From Parasphingorhabdus flavimaris (GTDB lineage: Bacteria > Pseudomonadota > Alphaproteobacteria > Sphingomonadales > Sphingomonadaceae), in NCBI RefSeq assembly GCF_013371215.1, contig NZ_JABWMH010000004.1:310001-374000 (forward strand): 64,000 nucleotides of DNA. The letters are read 5' to 3'. Below the pieces are notes generated by a model. That model was not told the origin of the DNA, ran no database searches, and saw only the letters and a list, made by a program, of their open reading frames with translations. The first letter of the stretch is position 1, and each line of letters begins with the position of its first letter. Below are positions 28,264 through 36,641 of the stretch, piece by piece. The translations under genes were made by a program, and so were the position numbers.

Positions 28264-28995
28264 CTAGTGGACGAGTTGGAAACGGGCCATGTCGTTGCGC
28301 GACAGTCGCAATTGCCCGGAGAAAGGCACGCTGTTGGTCAAGGCGTAAAACGCCTTTGCCGTGGGCGCTGACACGCCCATCTCCTGGTAATAATCGAGAT
28401 ATTCTGCATGGACCGGATCGCTGTCGGGATAGTCACTGGCTTCCCGTCCGTCTTCGTCCATCCAACTGTGCACGATAAATTCGGCATCGGGATGGGCGGT
28501 CCGGCGCACGCCGGCCAGAAAAAGCTCGACAGCGCCGGAGCGAACCGAACCACGGGCCGGCACATGTGTGCTGATCCCCGCGTGGCGAATCATCCGGGCT
28601 AGGGCGAGATTGGCTTCTTCGTCGACCGAACCGTCGCAGTCGCGCATTTCAATCTGGCGAATGCCGGGATACCGGTCCAGCATCTGGCGAAAAATAGCGG
28701 GTGTATAGCTGTCCACTGTGCCGGTCATCACGGCCACGTCCGGCGTAATCACTCGAAACGGACCATATTGGCCAAAGGAACTTTGAACCGATTCGGTCGG
28801 CGCTGCTGGCTCGAATATGTCATATTCCAGCGTCTCGACCGTCTCGGTAACCACATAGCTGCTGGCGCTGTTGGCTGGCTGGACGGGGCTGAACAGAAGC
28901 GTGGCCAGAACGAAGGCGGCGACAAAGAAGCCGCCGCTCATGCTACCCGAAGCGTTCCCGTCGTCCACGATATCTGAATCATTGCCCGATGCCAT
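28264..28995 (-). CDS. COG3904-like (ClpP/crotonase-fold) exported protein
   Basis: 243 residues. A short acidic N-terminal tail, one membrane segment (FFVAAFVLATLLFSPV) and a periplasmic domain. The motifs VAVMTGTVDSYTPAIFRQML, EEANLALARMIRHAGISTHV and GSVRSGAVELFLAGVRRTAH match the COG3904 group, distantly related to ClpP/crotonase-fold proteins, with the Ser-containing GSVRSG turn at the position of the nucleophile region. Activity is unproven. A start at 28941, directly before the membrane segment, is also possible. Divergent from comM. Confidence 0.65.
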   Translation of the reverse strand: MASGNDSDIVDDGNASGSMSGGFFVAAFVLATLLFSPVQPANSASSYVVTETVETLEYDIFEPAAPTESVQSSFGQYGPFRVITPDVAVMTGTVDSYTPAIFRQMLDRYPGIRQIEMRDCDGSVDEEANLALARMIRHAGISTHVPARGSVRSGAVELFLAGVRRTAHPDAEFIVHSWMDEDGREASDYPDSDPVHAEYLDYYQEMGVSAPTAKAFYALTNSVPFSGQLRLSRNDMARFQLVH

Positions 28996-29175
28996 AAGGC
29001 TGCATTTGCGGGCAAAGCGCTTGCCAAAGCGTAAGGGCGTGTGGTTGCAAGAAAATTAACCCGTTCCCTCGCCGGATTTCTGCCGGTTTTGACGGTTGCG
29101 GCCAAGTGGCTGTTGATGCTCGACTCCATTACCGGTCGCGGCCAGTGTTTGCTGCATGATATCGGGATGGCAATG

Positions 29176-30684
29176 ATGGTGGCCCTGGTTCAGACGGTGG
29201 CCTTTCTCGGACTGGAAGCACGCGGCGTCGAAGTGCAATGCCAGGTCGCGCCGGGATTGCCTGCGTTCAATGTTGTCGGCCTGCCCGACAAGGCCGTCGC
29301 CGAGAGCCGCGAGAGAGTGCGCGCCGCGATTGCCGCGATGGGGCTTTCGCTTCCGCCCAAGCGGATTACGGTAAATCTCTCGCCCGCCGACCTGCCCAAG
29401 GCCGGCTCCCATTATGATTTGCCGATCGCGCTCGCGTTGCTGGGCGCAATGGGCATCGTCGACGCGGAGACCTTGGCGAGTTACATCGTGGTGGGAGAGC
29501 TGTCGCTGGATGGCAGGCTGGCCGTCACACCCGGCGTTCTGCTGGCCGCGCTCCATGCATCGGCCGAAAATCTCGGTCTGATCTGTCCCGCCTTGCAGGG
29601 ATCGGAGGCCGCCTGGGCGGGCGATGTAGAGGTATTGGCACCGGCCAACCTGCTGGCACTGCTCAATCATTTCAAGGGACAGTCGATATTGACGCCGCCG
29701 GATACGGGACCTGCACCGGAACCGGATTACGGGCCGGACCTGAAAGATGTAAAGGGCCAGGAAACCGCGAAACGAGCCCTGGAGATCGCTGCGGCTGGCG
29801 GCCATAATCTGCTGATGAATGGTCCTCCGGGATCGGGGAAATCGCTGTTGGCTTCCTGTTTGCCAGGAATATTGCCGCCGCTATCGCCATCCGAAGCGCT
29901 GGAAGTGTCGATGGTCGCTTCGGTCGCCGGCACGCTCGAGGGCGGCCAGATGTCGCGCCAGAGACCATTTCGCGCACCGCATCACAGCGCCTCGATGGCC
30001 GCGCTGGTCGGCGGCGGGCTTAAGGTCCGCCCGGGCGAGGTCAGCATGGCCCATCTCGGGGTGTTGTTTCTCGACGAATTGCCCGAGTTCCAGCGAGCGG
30101 TGCTCGATTCGCTGCGCCAGCCGCTGGAAACCGGGGAGGTCAGCGTGGCCCGGGCCAATGCGCACGTCACTTTCCCGGCACGGGTGCAGATGATCGCAGC
30201 GATGAATCCATGCCGTTGCGGGCATCTGGGTGACGCCGCCCTGGCTTGTTCGCGGGCGCCGCGCTGTGCGGCGGATTATCAGGCAAAGGTTTCGGGGCCG
30301 CTGCTCGACCGCATCGACCTTCATATAGAGGTAGAGGCTTTGTCCGCCGCCGATCTTACCATGCCGCCGCCCGCTGAAGGTTCCGGCGCGGTGGCCGAGC
30401 GGGTGGCCGCCGCCCGGTCAACACAGCGTCAGCGCTATGCCGGCCTGGAAGCGCGGACCAATAGTGAAATCGACGGTGATGAACTAGAAAAACATGCCAC
30501 GCCCGACGAACCGGGCCGGGCTCTGTTGACGCAGGCGGCGCAGGCGATTCGATTGTCGGCGCGCGGCTATACGCGGGTGCTCAGGGTTTCCCGCACGATC
30601 GCGGATCTCGCAGGCGTTGAGAAAATCGGCCGCATCCATGTCGCGGAAGCGCTCAGCTACAGGAGACAGGCTCCGCGCAATTGA
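29176..30684 (+). CDS. comM: YifB/ComM-family Mg-chelatase-like AAA ATPase
   Basis: 502 residues from the ATG at 29176, the third of three near-adjacent in-frame ATGs; the family starts with the MVALVQTVAFLGLEARGVEV-type opening. N-terminal LonC-like domain, then AAA+ with Walker A GPPGSGKSLLASCLPG, Walker B LFLDELPEFQRAVLDSLRQP and sensor MNPCRCGHLGD, and the C-terminal helical part with TRVLRVSRTIADLAG. ComM is a branch-migration helicase that helps integrate DNA during natural transformation. The open frame upstream of 29176 has no family match. No other competence gene is near. Confidence 0.92.
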   Translation: MVALVQTVAFLGLEARGVEVQCQVAPGLPAFNVVGLPDKAVAESRERVRAAIAAMGLSLPPKRITVNLSPADLPKAGSHYDLPIALALLGAMGIVDAETLASYIVVGELSLDGRLAVTPGVLLAALHASAENLGLICPALQGSEAAWAGDVEVLAPANLLALLNHFKGQSILTPPDTGPAPEPDYGPDLKDVKGQETAKRALEIAAAGGHNLLMNGPPGSGKSLLASCLPGILPPLSPSEALEVSMVASVAGTLEGGQMSRQRPFRAPHHSASMAALVGGGLKVRPGEVSMAHLGVLFLDELPEFQRAVLDSLRQPLETGEVSVARANAHVTFPARVQMIAAMNPCRCGHLGDAALACSRAPRCAADYQAKVSGPLLDRIDLHIEVEALSAADLTMPPPAEGSGAVAERVAAARSTQRQRYAGLEARTNSEIDGDELEKHATPDEPGRALLTQAAQAIRLSARGYTRVLRVSRTIADLAGVEKIGRIHVAEALSYRRQAPRN

Positions 30685-30703
30685 TCAATCTGCCAGGCTC
30701 GGA

Positions 30704-31198
30704 TCAGGCGGCTTTGTCGCCTGAGGTCAGTTCGAGCGGCATCGACAATTCGCTCTTGTTCACCGTTGATTTGGCGAGATTAGGCGATGTGCTGCTGCGA
30801 TGCTTGAATTTTCCGTCGACATGGCCGCCCTGTTCGATCGTGACATTTTCATAGGAAACGTCACCGGAAATACGGGCGGTGGAGGCGATCGCGAGATCAC
30901 CGGCATCAATCGAGCCTTCGACACTGCCCGACAGGCTTGCGTTCTGAGCGACAATCGCGCCCTGGATCTTGCTCGACGGGCCCTGGACCAGAGACAGGCA
31001 TTTTACGTCGCCGATCACTTCGCCGTCGATATGCAGATCGACCTTCGATTCGATATTGCCGGTAATGATGATTCCGTCGCCGATGATCGAGAAACTGGAT
31101 CCGCTGCTGCCATTGCTTCTAGCCACGGCTGGTGCCTGACTCGGCGCGCTTTGGCGATTTGGCACGTTGTCGTGCGATGGCTTTGATCTTGAGAACAT
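30704..31198 (-). CDS. bactofilin
   Basis: 164 residues. Cytoskeletal beta-helix protein of the bactofilin family: a disordered Ser/Pro-rich head (1-35), then a repeated right-handed beta-helix core (SFSIIGDGIIITGNIESKVD, LHIDGEVIGDVKCLSLVQGP, GSVEGSIDAGDLAIASTA), and a Ser-rich tail. Bactofilins polymerise without nucleotide and often position peptidoglycan enzymes. The ATG at 31198 has a strong GGAGG (31212-31208) nine bases upstream, so its first 27 codons really do overlap the end of the M23 peptidase gene. That pairing fits joint control of cell-wall shape. Confidence 0.93.
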   Translation of the reverse strand: MFSRSKPSHDNVPNRQSAPSQAPAVARSNGSSGSSFSIIGDGIIITGNIESKVDLHIDGEVIGDVKCLSLVQGPSSKIQGAIVAQNASLSGSVEGSIDAGDLAIASTARISGDVSYENVTIEQGGHVDGKFKHRSSTSPNLAKSTVNKSELSMPLELTSGDKAA

Positions 31199-32312
31199 CT
31201 GTGTTCGCCTCCAAAAATGGACGGGGGTTGATTGCGACGCCGTTCAGTCGCACTTCAAAGTGCAAATGCGATCCGGTCGAGCGTCCCGTGCTCCCCATAG
31301 CCCCCAATTGTATTCCCTGTTCAATTTTCTGGCCATTGGTCACACCAATTCGCGACAAATGCGCATAGCGAGTCAATAATCCGTTACCGTGCGTGATTTC
31401 AACCGTCTTGCCATAGCCGGATTTCCACCCCGCATGGGTGACCTTGCCGCCGGCCGCCGCAAGAATGGGCTGGCCGCGGGGTCCCTTGAAATCGATACCG
31501 CTGTGCATTGCGCCACCGCCGGTGAAGGGGTCGCGGCGGTAGCCATAGCTGCTCGACACCATGCCGGTACTGGAAGGCTGGCCGGACGGGATCGCAATCA
31601 GCGTTTTTTCAAGCGCATCCATCCGTTGCAGCGCAAGGTTGAGCCGCTCCAGCGTGGGATGCATCTGTTCGTTGCGGTCCTTGAAGAAGGGAATGAACGG
31701 ACCGCCCATTGACTCCATGGAGTTTTTCGACAGCTTGTCCGGGTTCAGGCCGAATTTGCGGATCGCGGCGGCGGCTTGATCGGTGCGTTGATTGGCTGCC
31801 ATCGTCAGGCGCCGCGCAAAAAGGATCTGCCGCGCTTCGAGTTCGGCCAGCTGGGTTGCCTCCGGAAATGCCGCGCTGATTTTCCGGGTATTCTCGGATA
31901 TTTGTTCATCATTCTGCTTTTGTGCTGTTGCACCAGCGGCGGCTGGCTGCTCGCCGACAAATTGCTCGGTCATCGCGTCGAGCACATCCTGGCGCTGCTT
32001 GAGGTCGGCGGCAACGTCTTCGATCGAGGCCTTGTAACTGGCCACCCGGCTTTCGGTGCTGTTTACCTGGGCTTCTTTCTGGGCGAGCGCCATGCGTTCG
32101 CCGGACACGGTCAGTTGATTGACCATCATCACCAGCGTGATCAGCATCCAGGCAACCAGCGCTGCCGCCACGGAATAAAATACGCGCTTCTGTAATGTTG
32201 CAGACAATGTAAGAAATCGGACCTGTCCGTGCGACCGCATGAAAAATTCGCGATCGGTAAACATATGGTCCAGCCGGGCCTTAAGCCCTTGCTTGGTGTT
32301 TTGTTTGTGCAT
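31119..32312 (-). CDS. M23 family peptidoglycan endopeptidase, membrane-anchored
   Basis: 397 residues from the ATG at 32312; the frame stays open another 40 codons upstream, but those are poorly conserved-looking and cover a GANTC-rich stretch. A basic cytoplasmic segment precedes one membrane span (SVAAALVAWMLITLVMMV), a coiled-coil region (residues about 75-190), and a LytM domain with HSGIDFKGPRGQPILAAAGG (HxxxD) and GSHLHFEVRLNG (HxH), the full zinc-ligand set, so probably active. It cuts peptide crosslinks in the periplasm. It overlaps the bactofilin gene by 80 nt. Confidence 0.9.
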   Translation of the reverse strand: MHKQNTKQGLKARLDHMFTDREFFMRSHGQVRFLTLSATLQKRVFYSVAAALVAWMLITLVMMVNQLTVSGERMALAQKEAQVNSTESRVASYKASIEDVAADLKQRQDVLDAMTEQFVGEQPAAAGATAQKQNDEQISENTRKISAAFPEATQLAELEARQILFARRLTMAANQRTDQAAAAIRKFGLNPDKLSKNSMESMGGPFIPFFKDRNEQMHPTLERLNLALQRMDALEKTLIAIPSGQPSSTGMVSSSYGYRRDPFTGGGAMHSGIDFKGPRGQPILAAAGGKVTHAGWKSGYGKTVEITHGNGLLTRYAHLSRIGVTNGQKIEQGIQLGAMGSTGRSTGSHLHFEVRLNGVAINPRPFLEANTDVLKIKAIARQRAKSPKRAESGTSRG

Positions 32313-32361
32313 GACCCGCCACTTGTTCGTGATCCCCACTGACCGGCTAGCAGAGGGTTTC

Positions 32362-32409
32362 GACTCTGGCGAATCGGAGAGCGGCGACTCGTGACGAGTC
32401 GAACGAGTC
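32362..32409. promoter_or_regulatory. cluster of five GANTC (CcrM-type) sites
   Basis: GACTC 32362-32366, GAATC 32371-32375, GACTC 32386-32390, GAGTC 32396-32400 and GAGTC 32405-32409 all fit GANTC, the methylation site of the alphaproteobacterial CcrM enzyme. Two of them form a perfect dyad, CGACTCG-TGA-CGAGTCG (32385-32401). The cluster lies 50-97 bp upstream of the M23 peptidase start and 148-195 bp upstream of divergent proA. A promoter-control role is an inference. Confidence 0.5.
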
Positions 32410-32556
32410 GTGCGGTGAATTGCGAAATTCATAGAAAATTAATTCTGATCGTCCCATTTTGGGCAAATCTTTTGATGTCCCGCACGAAATAAATCTTGTT
32501 TTTCGGATTAGCGATTGTGGGTTAAATTGCCGACGTCGGCATGCTAGCAGCGGCGC

Positions 32557-33810
32557 ATGACAGAATCTGCACAACTTATCACCGACATGGGCCGGAAGGC
32601 GCGCGCTGCATTCACGATGCTGGCTGGCGTTAGCGATGCCCAGAAATCCGAGGCCCTGACCGCCGCCGCCCGACATCTGCGGGCGAGCCAGGCGACGATA
32701 TTGGCCGCCAACCAGCGCGACATGGAAAGCGCCCGGGAACGCGGATTGAGTGACGCCATGCTCGACCGCCTGATGATCGACGAAGGCCGGCTGGAAGCCA
32801 TTGCGGCGGCCGTGGAAAATGTTGCCAATCTGCCCGATCCGGTTGGACAGATTATCGACCGCAGCGAGCGGCCCAATGGTCTGGTGATGGAGCGGATCAG
32901 GGTTCCGTTGGGCGTGATCGGGATTATCTACGAAAGCCGGCCGAATGTTACAGCCGATGCGGCAGCCCTGGCGCTGCGGTCCGGCAACGCCGTCATCCTG
33001 CGCGGGGGATCGGAAGCGATCGAGAGCAACCGGGCGATTTTTGACGCCATGACCGCCGGGGTGGTCGAAGCCGGCCTCGCCGAACATGCGATCCAGCTGG
33101 TCCAGACCACGGACCGGGCGGCGGTTGGCGCGATGTTGAAAGCCAGCGGGCTGATCGACATTATTATTCCGCGGGGCGGCAAGTCGCTGGTCAAGCGGGT
33201 GCAGGACGAGGCAAGTGTTCCGATTCTCGCGCATCTCGACGGGATCAACCACACGTATATCGGCAAGGATGCAGATCCGGACAAGGCAATCGCCATCGCG
33301 GTCAATGCCAAGATGCGGCGCACTGGCGTCTGCGGAGCAATGGAGACATTGCTGATCGATCAGGATTATCGGGCGCCCGGTGCCCTGGTGCGGGCATTGA
33401 TCGATGCCGGCTGTGAAGTACGCGGCGATGACGCGGTGCTCGAACTGGACGAACGAATCGTCTCGGCGGAAGCAGCCGACTGGGATACCGAATATCTCGC
33501 GCCGATCGTCGCGGTCGCGATGGTCAACGGAGTGGATCAGGCTCTCGAGCATATTGCCGATCACGGTTCGCATCACACCGACGTGATCGTTACCGAAGAC
33601 ACGGCGATCGCCGAAAAATTCATCCAGCGCGCCGACAGCGCGATTGTCATGCACAATGCTTCGAGCCAGTTTGCCGATGGTGGCGAATTCGGACTGGGCG
33701 CGGAAATAGGTATTTCGACCGGACGCATGCACGCGCGTGGGCCGGTCGCACTGGAAGGGCTGACCACCTATAAATGGGTTGTGCGGGGAACCGGGCAAGT
33801 TCGGCCTTGA
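32557..33810 (+). CDS. proA: glutamate-5-semialdehyde dehydrogenase (gamma-glutamyl phosphate reductase)
   Basis: 417 residues. NADPH-dependent reduction of gamma-glutamyl phosphate, second step of proline synthesis. Landmarks: RVPLGVIGIIYESRPNVTAD, SGNAVILRGGSEAIESN, the catalytic Cys region MRRTGVCGAMETLLID, and the C-terminal GEFGLGAEIGISTGRMHARG. First gene of a plus-strand run proA-nadD-rsfS-rlmH-envC-like-ctpA-dsbB-coq7. proB is not in the window. Confidence 0.96.
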   Translation: MTESAQLITDMGRKARAAFTMLAGVSDAQKSEALTAAARHLRASQATILAANQRDMESARERGLSDAMLDRLMIDEGRLEAIAAAVENVANLPDPVGQIIDRSERPNGLVMERIRVPLGVIGIIYESRPNVTADAAALALRSGNAVILRGGSEAIESNRAIFDAMTAGVVEAGLAEHAIQLVQTTDRAAVGAMLKASGLIDIIIPRGGKSLVKRVQDEASVPILAHLDGINHTYIGKDADPDKAIAIAVNAKMRRTGVCGAMETLLIDQDYRAPGALVRALIDAGCEVRGDDAVLELDERIVSAEAADWDTEYLAPIVAVAMVNGVDQALEHIADHGSHHTDVIVTEDTAIAEKFIQRADSAIVMHNASSQFADGGEFGLGAEIGISTGRMHARGPVALEGLTTYKWVVRGTGQVRP

Positions 33811-33820
33811 TCATCAGCCG

Positions 33821-34462
33821 ATGATAACCACCGGCCTGTTGGGTGGCTCCTTCAACCCGGCCCATGGCGCGCATCGGTCGGTCAGCCTCTTTGCGATCGA
33901 TGCGCTGGCGCTGGACGAATTCTGGTGGCTGGTCTCGCCGGGCAATCCGTTGAAAGCAGGAGCAAAAGACATGGCTCCTCTGCATGCCCGTCTGGCATCG
34001 GCGCGGAAAATGGCGCGGCGCAGCACTATCCGGCCGACCGCCATCGAACGGCAACTGGGTACAAGATATACTTATGACACGCTGCTGAAACTTGTCCGTC
34101 GCTACCCGAAACGCCAGTTTGTATGGATCATGGGGGCCGATAATCTGGCCCAGTTTCACCGCTGGAAAGACTGGCGAAAAATCGCTCGCCTTTTGCCGAT
34201 TGCAGTTATCTCGAGACCCGGCTATGATGACGATGCTTTTGCGGCTCCCGCAATGGCTTGGCTGCGGCGCTTCGTCCACCCCGCGAGCCAGCGTGGTAAC
34301 TGGACCAACTGGAGTACGCCGGCGCTGACATTCCTGCGCTATCGTCCCGACCCCCGCTCGGCCACCGCGATCCGGATGGCTAGGCCCCATTGGCATCAGC
34401 AATATGATGATCGCCGCGTTCGAGACGCGGTGACACACCGGTTGATTGGCCCAGAAGATTAG
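33821..34462 (+). CDS. nadD: nicotinate-nucleotide adenylyltransferase
   Basis: 213 residues from the ATG at 33821. Converts nicotinate mononucleotide and ATP to deamido-NAD in NAD synthesis. Nucleotidyltransferase motif TGLLGGSFNPAHGAHRSVS holds the HxGH-type HGAH. The second signature region, normally SSTxIR, is here DPRSATAIRMA, a variant of it. The start is chosen directly before the motif; a longer frame overlaps proA by 32 nt. The next gene, rsfS, follows 8 bp later, the usual nadD-rsfS pairing. Confidence 0.92.
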   Translation: MITTGLLGGSFNPAHGAHRSVSLFAIDALALDEFWWLVSPGNPLKAGAKDMAPLHARLASARKMARRSTIRPTAIERQLGTRYTYDTLLKLVRRYPKRQFVWIMGADNLAQFHRWKDWRKIARLLPIAVISRPGYDDDAFAAPAMAWLRRFVHPASQRGNWTNWSTPALTFLRYRPDPRSATAIRMARPHWHQQYDDRRVRDAVTHRLIGPED

Positions 34463-34470
34463 GATTTAAG

Positions 34471-34878
34471 TTGACGAAACCGAAGGTAAAAGCGCTGACA
34501 TCTGCCACTTCCAAGGAAGGCAAGGCCGAGTCGGACGCGCTCCACGCGCTGGTGATGAAATCGCTCGACGATGATCAGGCGCAGGACGTTGTCTCCATTC
34601 CGCTGGAAGGAAAGAGCAATATTGCCGACCATATGGTGATCGCCGAGGGGCGTTCGACCAGACAGGTCGCGTCGATCGCCCAGAAGCTCTCCGAGCGGAT
34701 CAAGCAGTCCGGCGGCACCGCGCGAATCGAAGGCCTTGCGAATGCCGACTGGGTATTGGTTGATGCAGGCGATGTGATCATCCACTTGTTCCGGCCAGAG
34801 GTCCGCAGCTTCTACAATCTGGAACGGATGTGGGCGGTGGACGAGGAAGGTGACGCGGCGGACGCCGTCGAAGCCTGA
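34471..34878 (+). CDS. rsfS: ribosome silencing factor
   Basis: 135 residues. Binds L14 of the 50S subunit and blocks subunit joining under starvation. RsfS signatures: DVVSIPLEGKSNIADHMVIA, EGRSTRQVASIAQKLSERIK, and the ending ADWVLVDAGDVIIHLFRPEV. The start is TTG at 34471, with AGGAT five bases upstream; an in-frame ATG occurs only much later inside the domain. Ends with an acidic tail. Followed 11 bp later by rlmH. Confidence 0.93.
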   Translation: MTKPKVKALTSATSKEGKAESDALHALVMKSLDDDQAQDVVSIPLEGKSNIADHMVIAEGRSTRQVASIAQKLSERIKQSGGTARIEGLANADWVLVDAGDVIIHLFRPEVRSFYNLERMWAVDEEGDAADAVEA

Positions 34879-34889
34879 CTTCATAGGCG

Positions 34890-35312
34890 ATGAGACTGCA
34901 TATCGTCGCTCGTGGGAAGATTGGCCGCAGCCCGGAAGCGGAACTTGTGGACCGCTATCTGAAGCGGATCGTCTGGGATGTGAAAATCAGCGAGCTGCCC
35001 GACCAGGGCGGCAAAATGCCGAAGCTGGACGGAGCGACCAAGATCATCGCGCTGGACGAGACGGGCGACAACTGGACTTCAAAGAAATTTGCGAATCTGC
35101 TCTCCGCCTGGCGCGATGATGGCGCGCGCGAGACGCGTTTCCTGATCGGCGCCGCCGACGGCTTGAGCCCCGACGAACGGGCCAGTGCCGATCATTTCTT
35201 CTCCTTTGGCAAGGCGACCTGGCCGCATATGATGGCGCGGGCGATGCTCGCCGAGCAATTGTTCCGGGCGACCTCGATTATCGCGGGTCACCCCTATCAC
35301 AGGGAAGGGTGA
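34890..35312 (+). CDS. rlmH: 23S rRNA (pseudouridine1915-N3) methyltransferase
   Basis: 140 residues. SPOUT-class methyltransferase acting on pseudouridine 1915 in 23S rRNA of the assembled 70S ribosome. It starts MRLHIVARGKIGRSPEAELV, with KIIALDETGDNWTSKKFA, the SAM-knot segment FLIGAADGLSPDERASADHF and the family ending GHPYHREG. The rsfS-rlmH neighbours are both ribosome factors. The TGA overlaps a GTG that could start the next gene. Confidence 0.95.
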   Translation: MRLHIVARGKIGRSPEAELVDRYLKRIVWDVKISELPDQGGKMPKLDGATKIIALDETGDNWTSKKFANLLSAWRDDGARETRFLIGAADGLSPDERASADHFFSFGKATWPHMMARAMLAEQLFRATSIIAGHPYHREG

Positions 35313-35317
35313 CAGAA

Positions 35318-36514
35318 ATGGCGCGTTATTTTCTCTCCCTGATCATGATGGCTGGCGCAGCGCTTGGCGGCGCCGCTCTCATCTCTGCGCAAACCCCTGG
35401 CCCGAGCCTTTCCGAACAGCAACGTAGCCTGAAGGCGGCCCGTGAGCAGTCCGAGCGGGCCAGTCAGCGCAGCGATGCCCTGCGCCGTCAGGCCGATGCG
35501 GCGAACAATGATGCCGAACGGCTCGCCAGCGAAGCCGCCGCTCTGGCGGCCCGGATCCAGTCGGCGGAAGCGGATATTGCGGCGGCCCGGACCCGGATCG
35601 CCATTGTCACCCGGCTGCAGCGGCGCCAGCGCGCTCGACTGGCAGAGAAACAGGGGCCGATGATCCGGTTGACCGCGGCCCTCCAGATGATGACCCGCAA
35701 GCCGACCGCGCTTGCCCTGGTGGAACCGCGTTCGCTCGACGAACTGATCTACATGCGTTCGATCATGTCAGCCGTGATGCCGGAAATCGAAGAGCGGACC
35801 GCTGGTCTGCGCAAGGAAGTCAGGCAAGGCGAACGGCTGCGGCTGCAATCCGCGCGCGCCATCGCATCGCTCGACGAAAGCCAGCGGCGTCTGATCGAGC
35901 GGCGACGGCAGCTGGCGGTTCTGGAAGCAAGCGAACGGATCGAATCGGCACGATTTTCCGATGATGCCGGAATCGAGCAGGATCGGGCGCTTGCTCTGGG
36001 TGAGGAGGCGCGGGACATCGTCGACTTGATGGACCAGATTCGCGAAGCCGGCGCGGTCCGCGAAGCGCTGGCACAGCTGGACGGACCGATGTTGCGACCC
36101 AGTCAGGGGAGCGATTCAGCGGATCGCAGCCCACAGCAGAAAAGGGACGTCGCCAACGCCTATCGTCTGCCGGTGAACGGTGAAATCGTGACGGGCCTCG
36201 GCGAGATTTCCGCTAGCGGATACCGCTCTCGCGGGCTTACTCTCGCGGTTGCCTCCGGCGCGCAAATTGTCGCTCCGGCAGCAGGAAGAGTGGCTTATGC
36301 CGGTCGCTATCGCGGCTATGGCAATATTTTGATCATCGAACATGACGCCGGCTGGACCAGTCTGATCACCAATATGGCGATGATCCGGGTCAAGGTCGGC
36401 GACCAGATCGTTCAGGGCGCTCCAGTGGGTCAATCCGGGTCGGACGATCCCAAGGTCACGGTCGAACTGCGCCGCAACGGAAGGGCGATTGATATCGCCG
36501 CCCTGATCGGTTGA
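35318..36514 (+). CDS. EnvC-like murein hydrolase activator (degenerate LytM)
   Basis: 398 residues. Signal peptide (ARYFLSLIMMAGAALGGAAL), a long coiled coil (about residues 30-250) and a C-terminal LytM-like domain. The metal sites are missing: where active M23 enzymes have HxxxD the protein has GLTLAVASG, and where they have HxH it has KVTVELR, as in EnvC, which activates amidases at division rather than cutting murein itself. The ATG at 35318 has AGGGAAGGG eight bases upstream; a GTG at 35309 overlapping rlmH is an alternative. ctpA follows after 127 bp, the common envC-ctpA arrangement. Confidence 0.88.
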   Translation: MARYFLSLIMMAGAALGGAALISAQTPGPSLSEQQRSLKAAREQSERASQRSDALRRQADAANNDAERLASEAAALAARIQSAEADIAAARTRIAIVTRLQRRQRARLAEKQGPMIRLTAALQMMTRKPTALALVEPRSLDELIYMRSIMSAVMPEIEERTAGLRKEVRQGERLRLQSARAIASLDESQRRLIERRRQLAVLEASERIESARFSDDAGIEQDRALALGEEARDIVDLMDQIREAGAVREALAQLDGPMLRPSQGSDSADRSPQQKRDVANAYRLPVNGEIVTGLGEISASGYRSRGLTLAVASGAQIVAPAAGRVAYAGRYRGYGNILIIEHDAGWTSLITNMAMIRVKVGDQIVQGAPVGQSGSDDPKVTVELRRNGRAIDIAALIG

Positions 36515-36641
36515 AAACCGAAAGAAATCGAGAAAAATAGTCGTTCATCGAAGGCTTCCGTCATTTTTGGTTAAGCTGCTTGGCTTTAGGGGTGATTCCA
36601 GCCTATATTTGATCCCGATCTATACATACAGGACAGCATTG

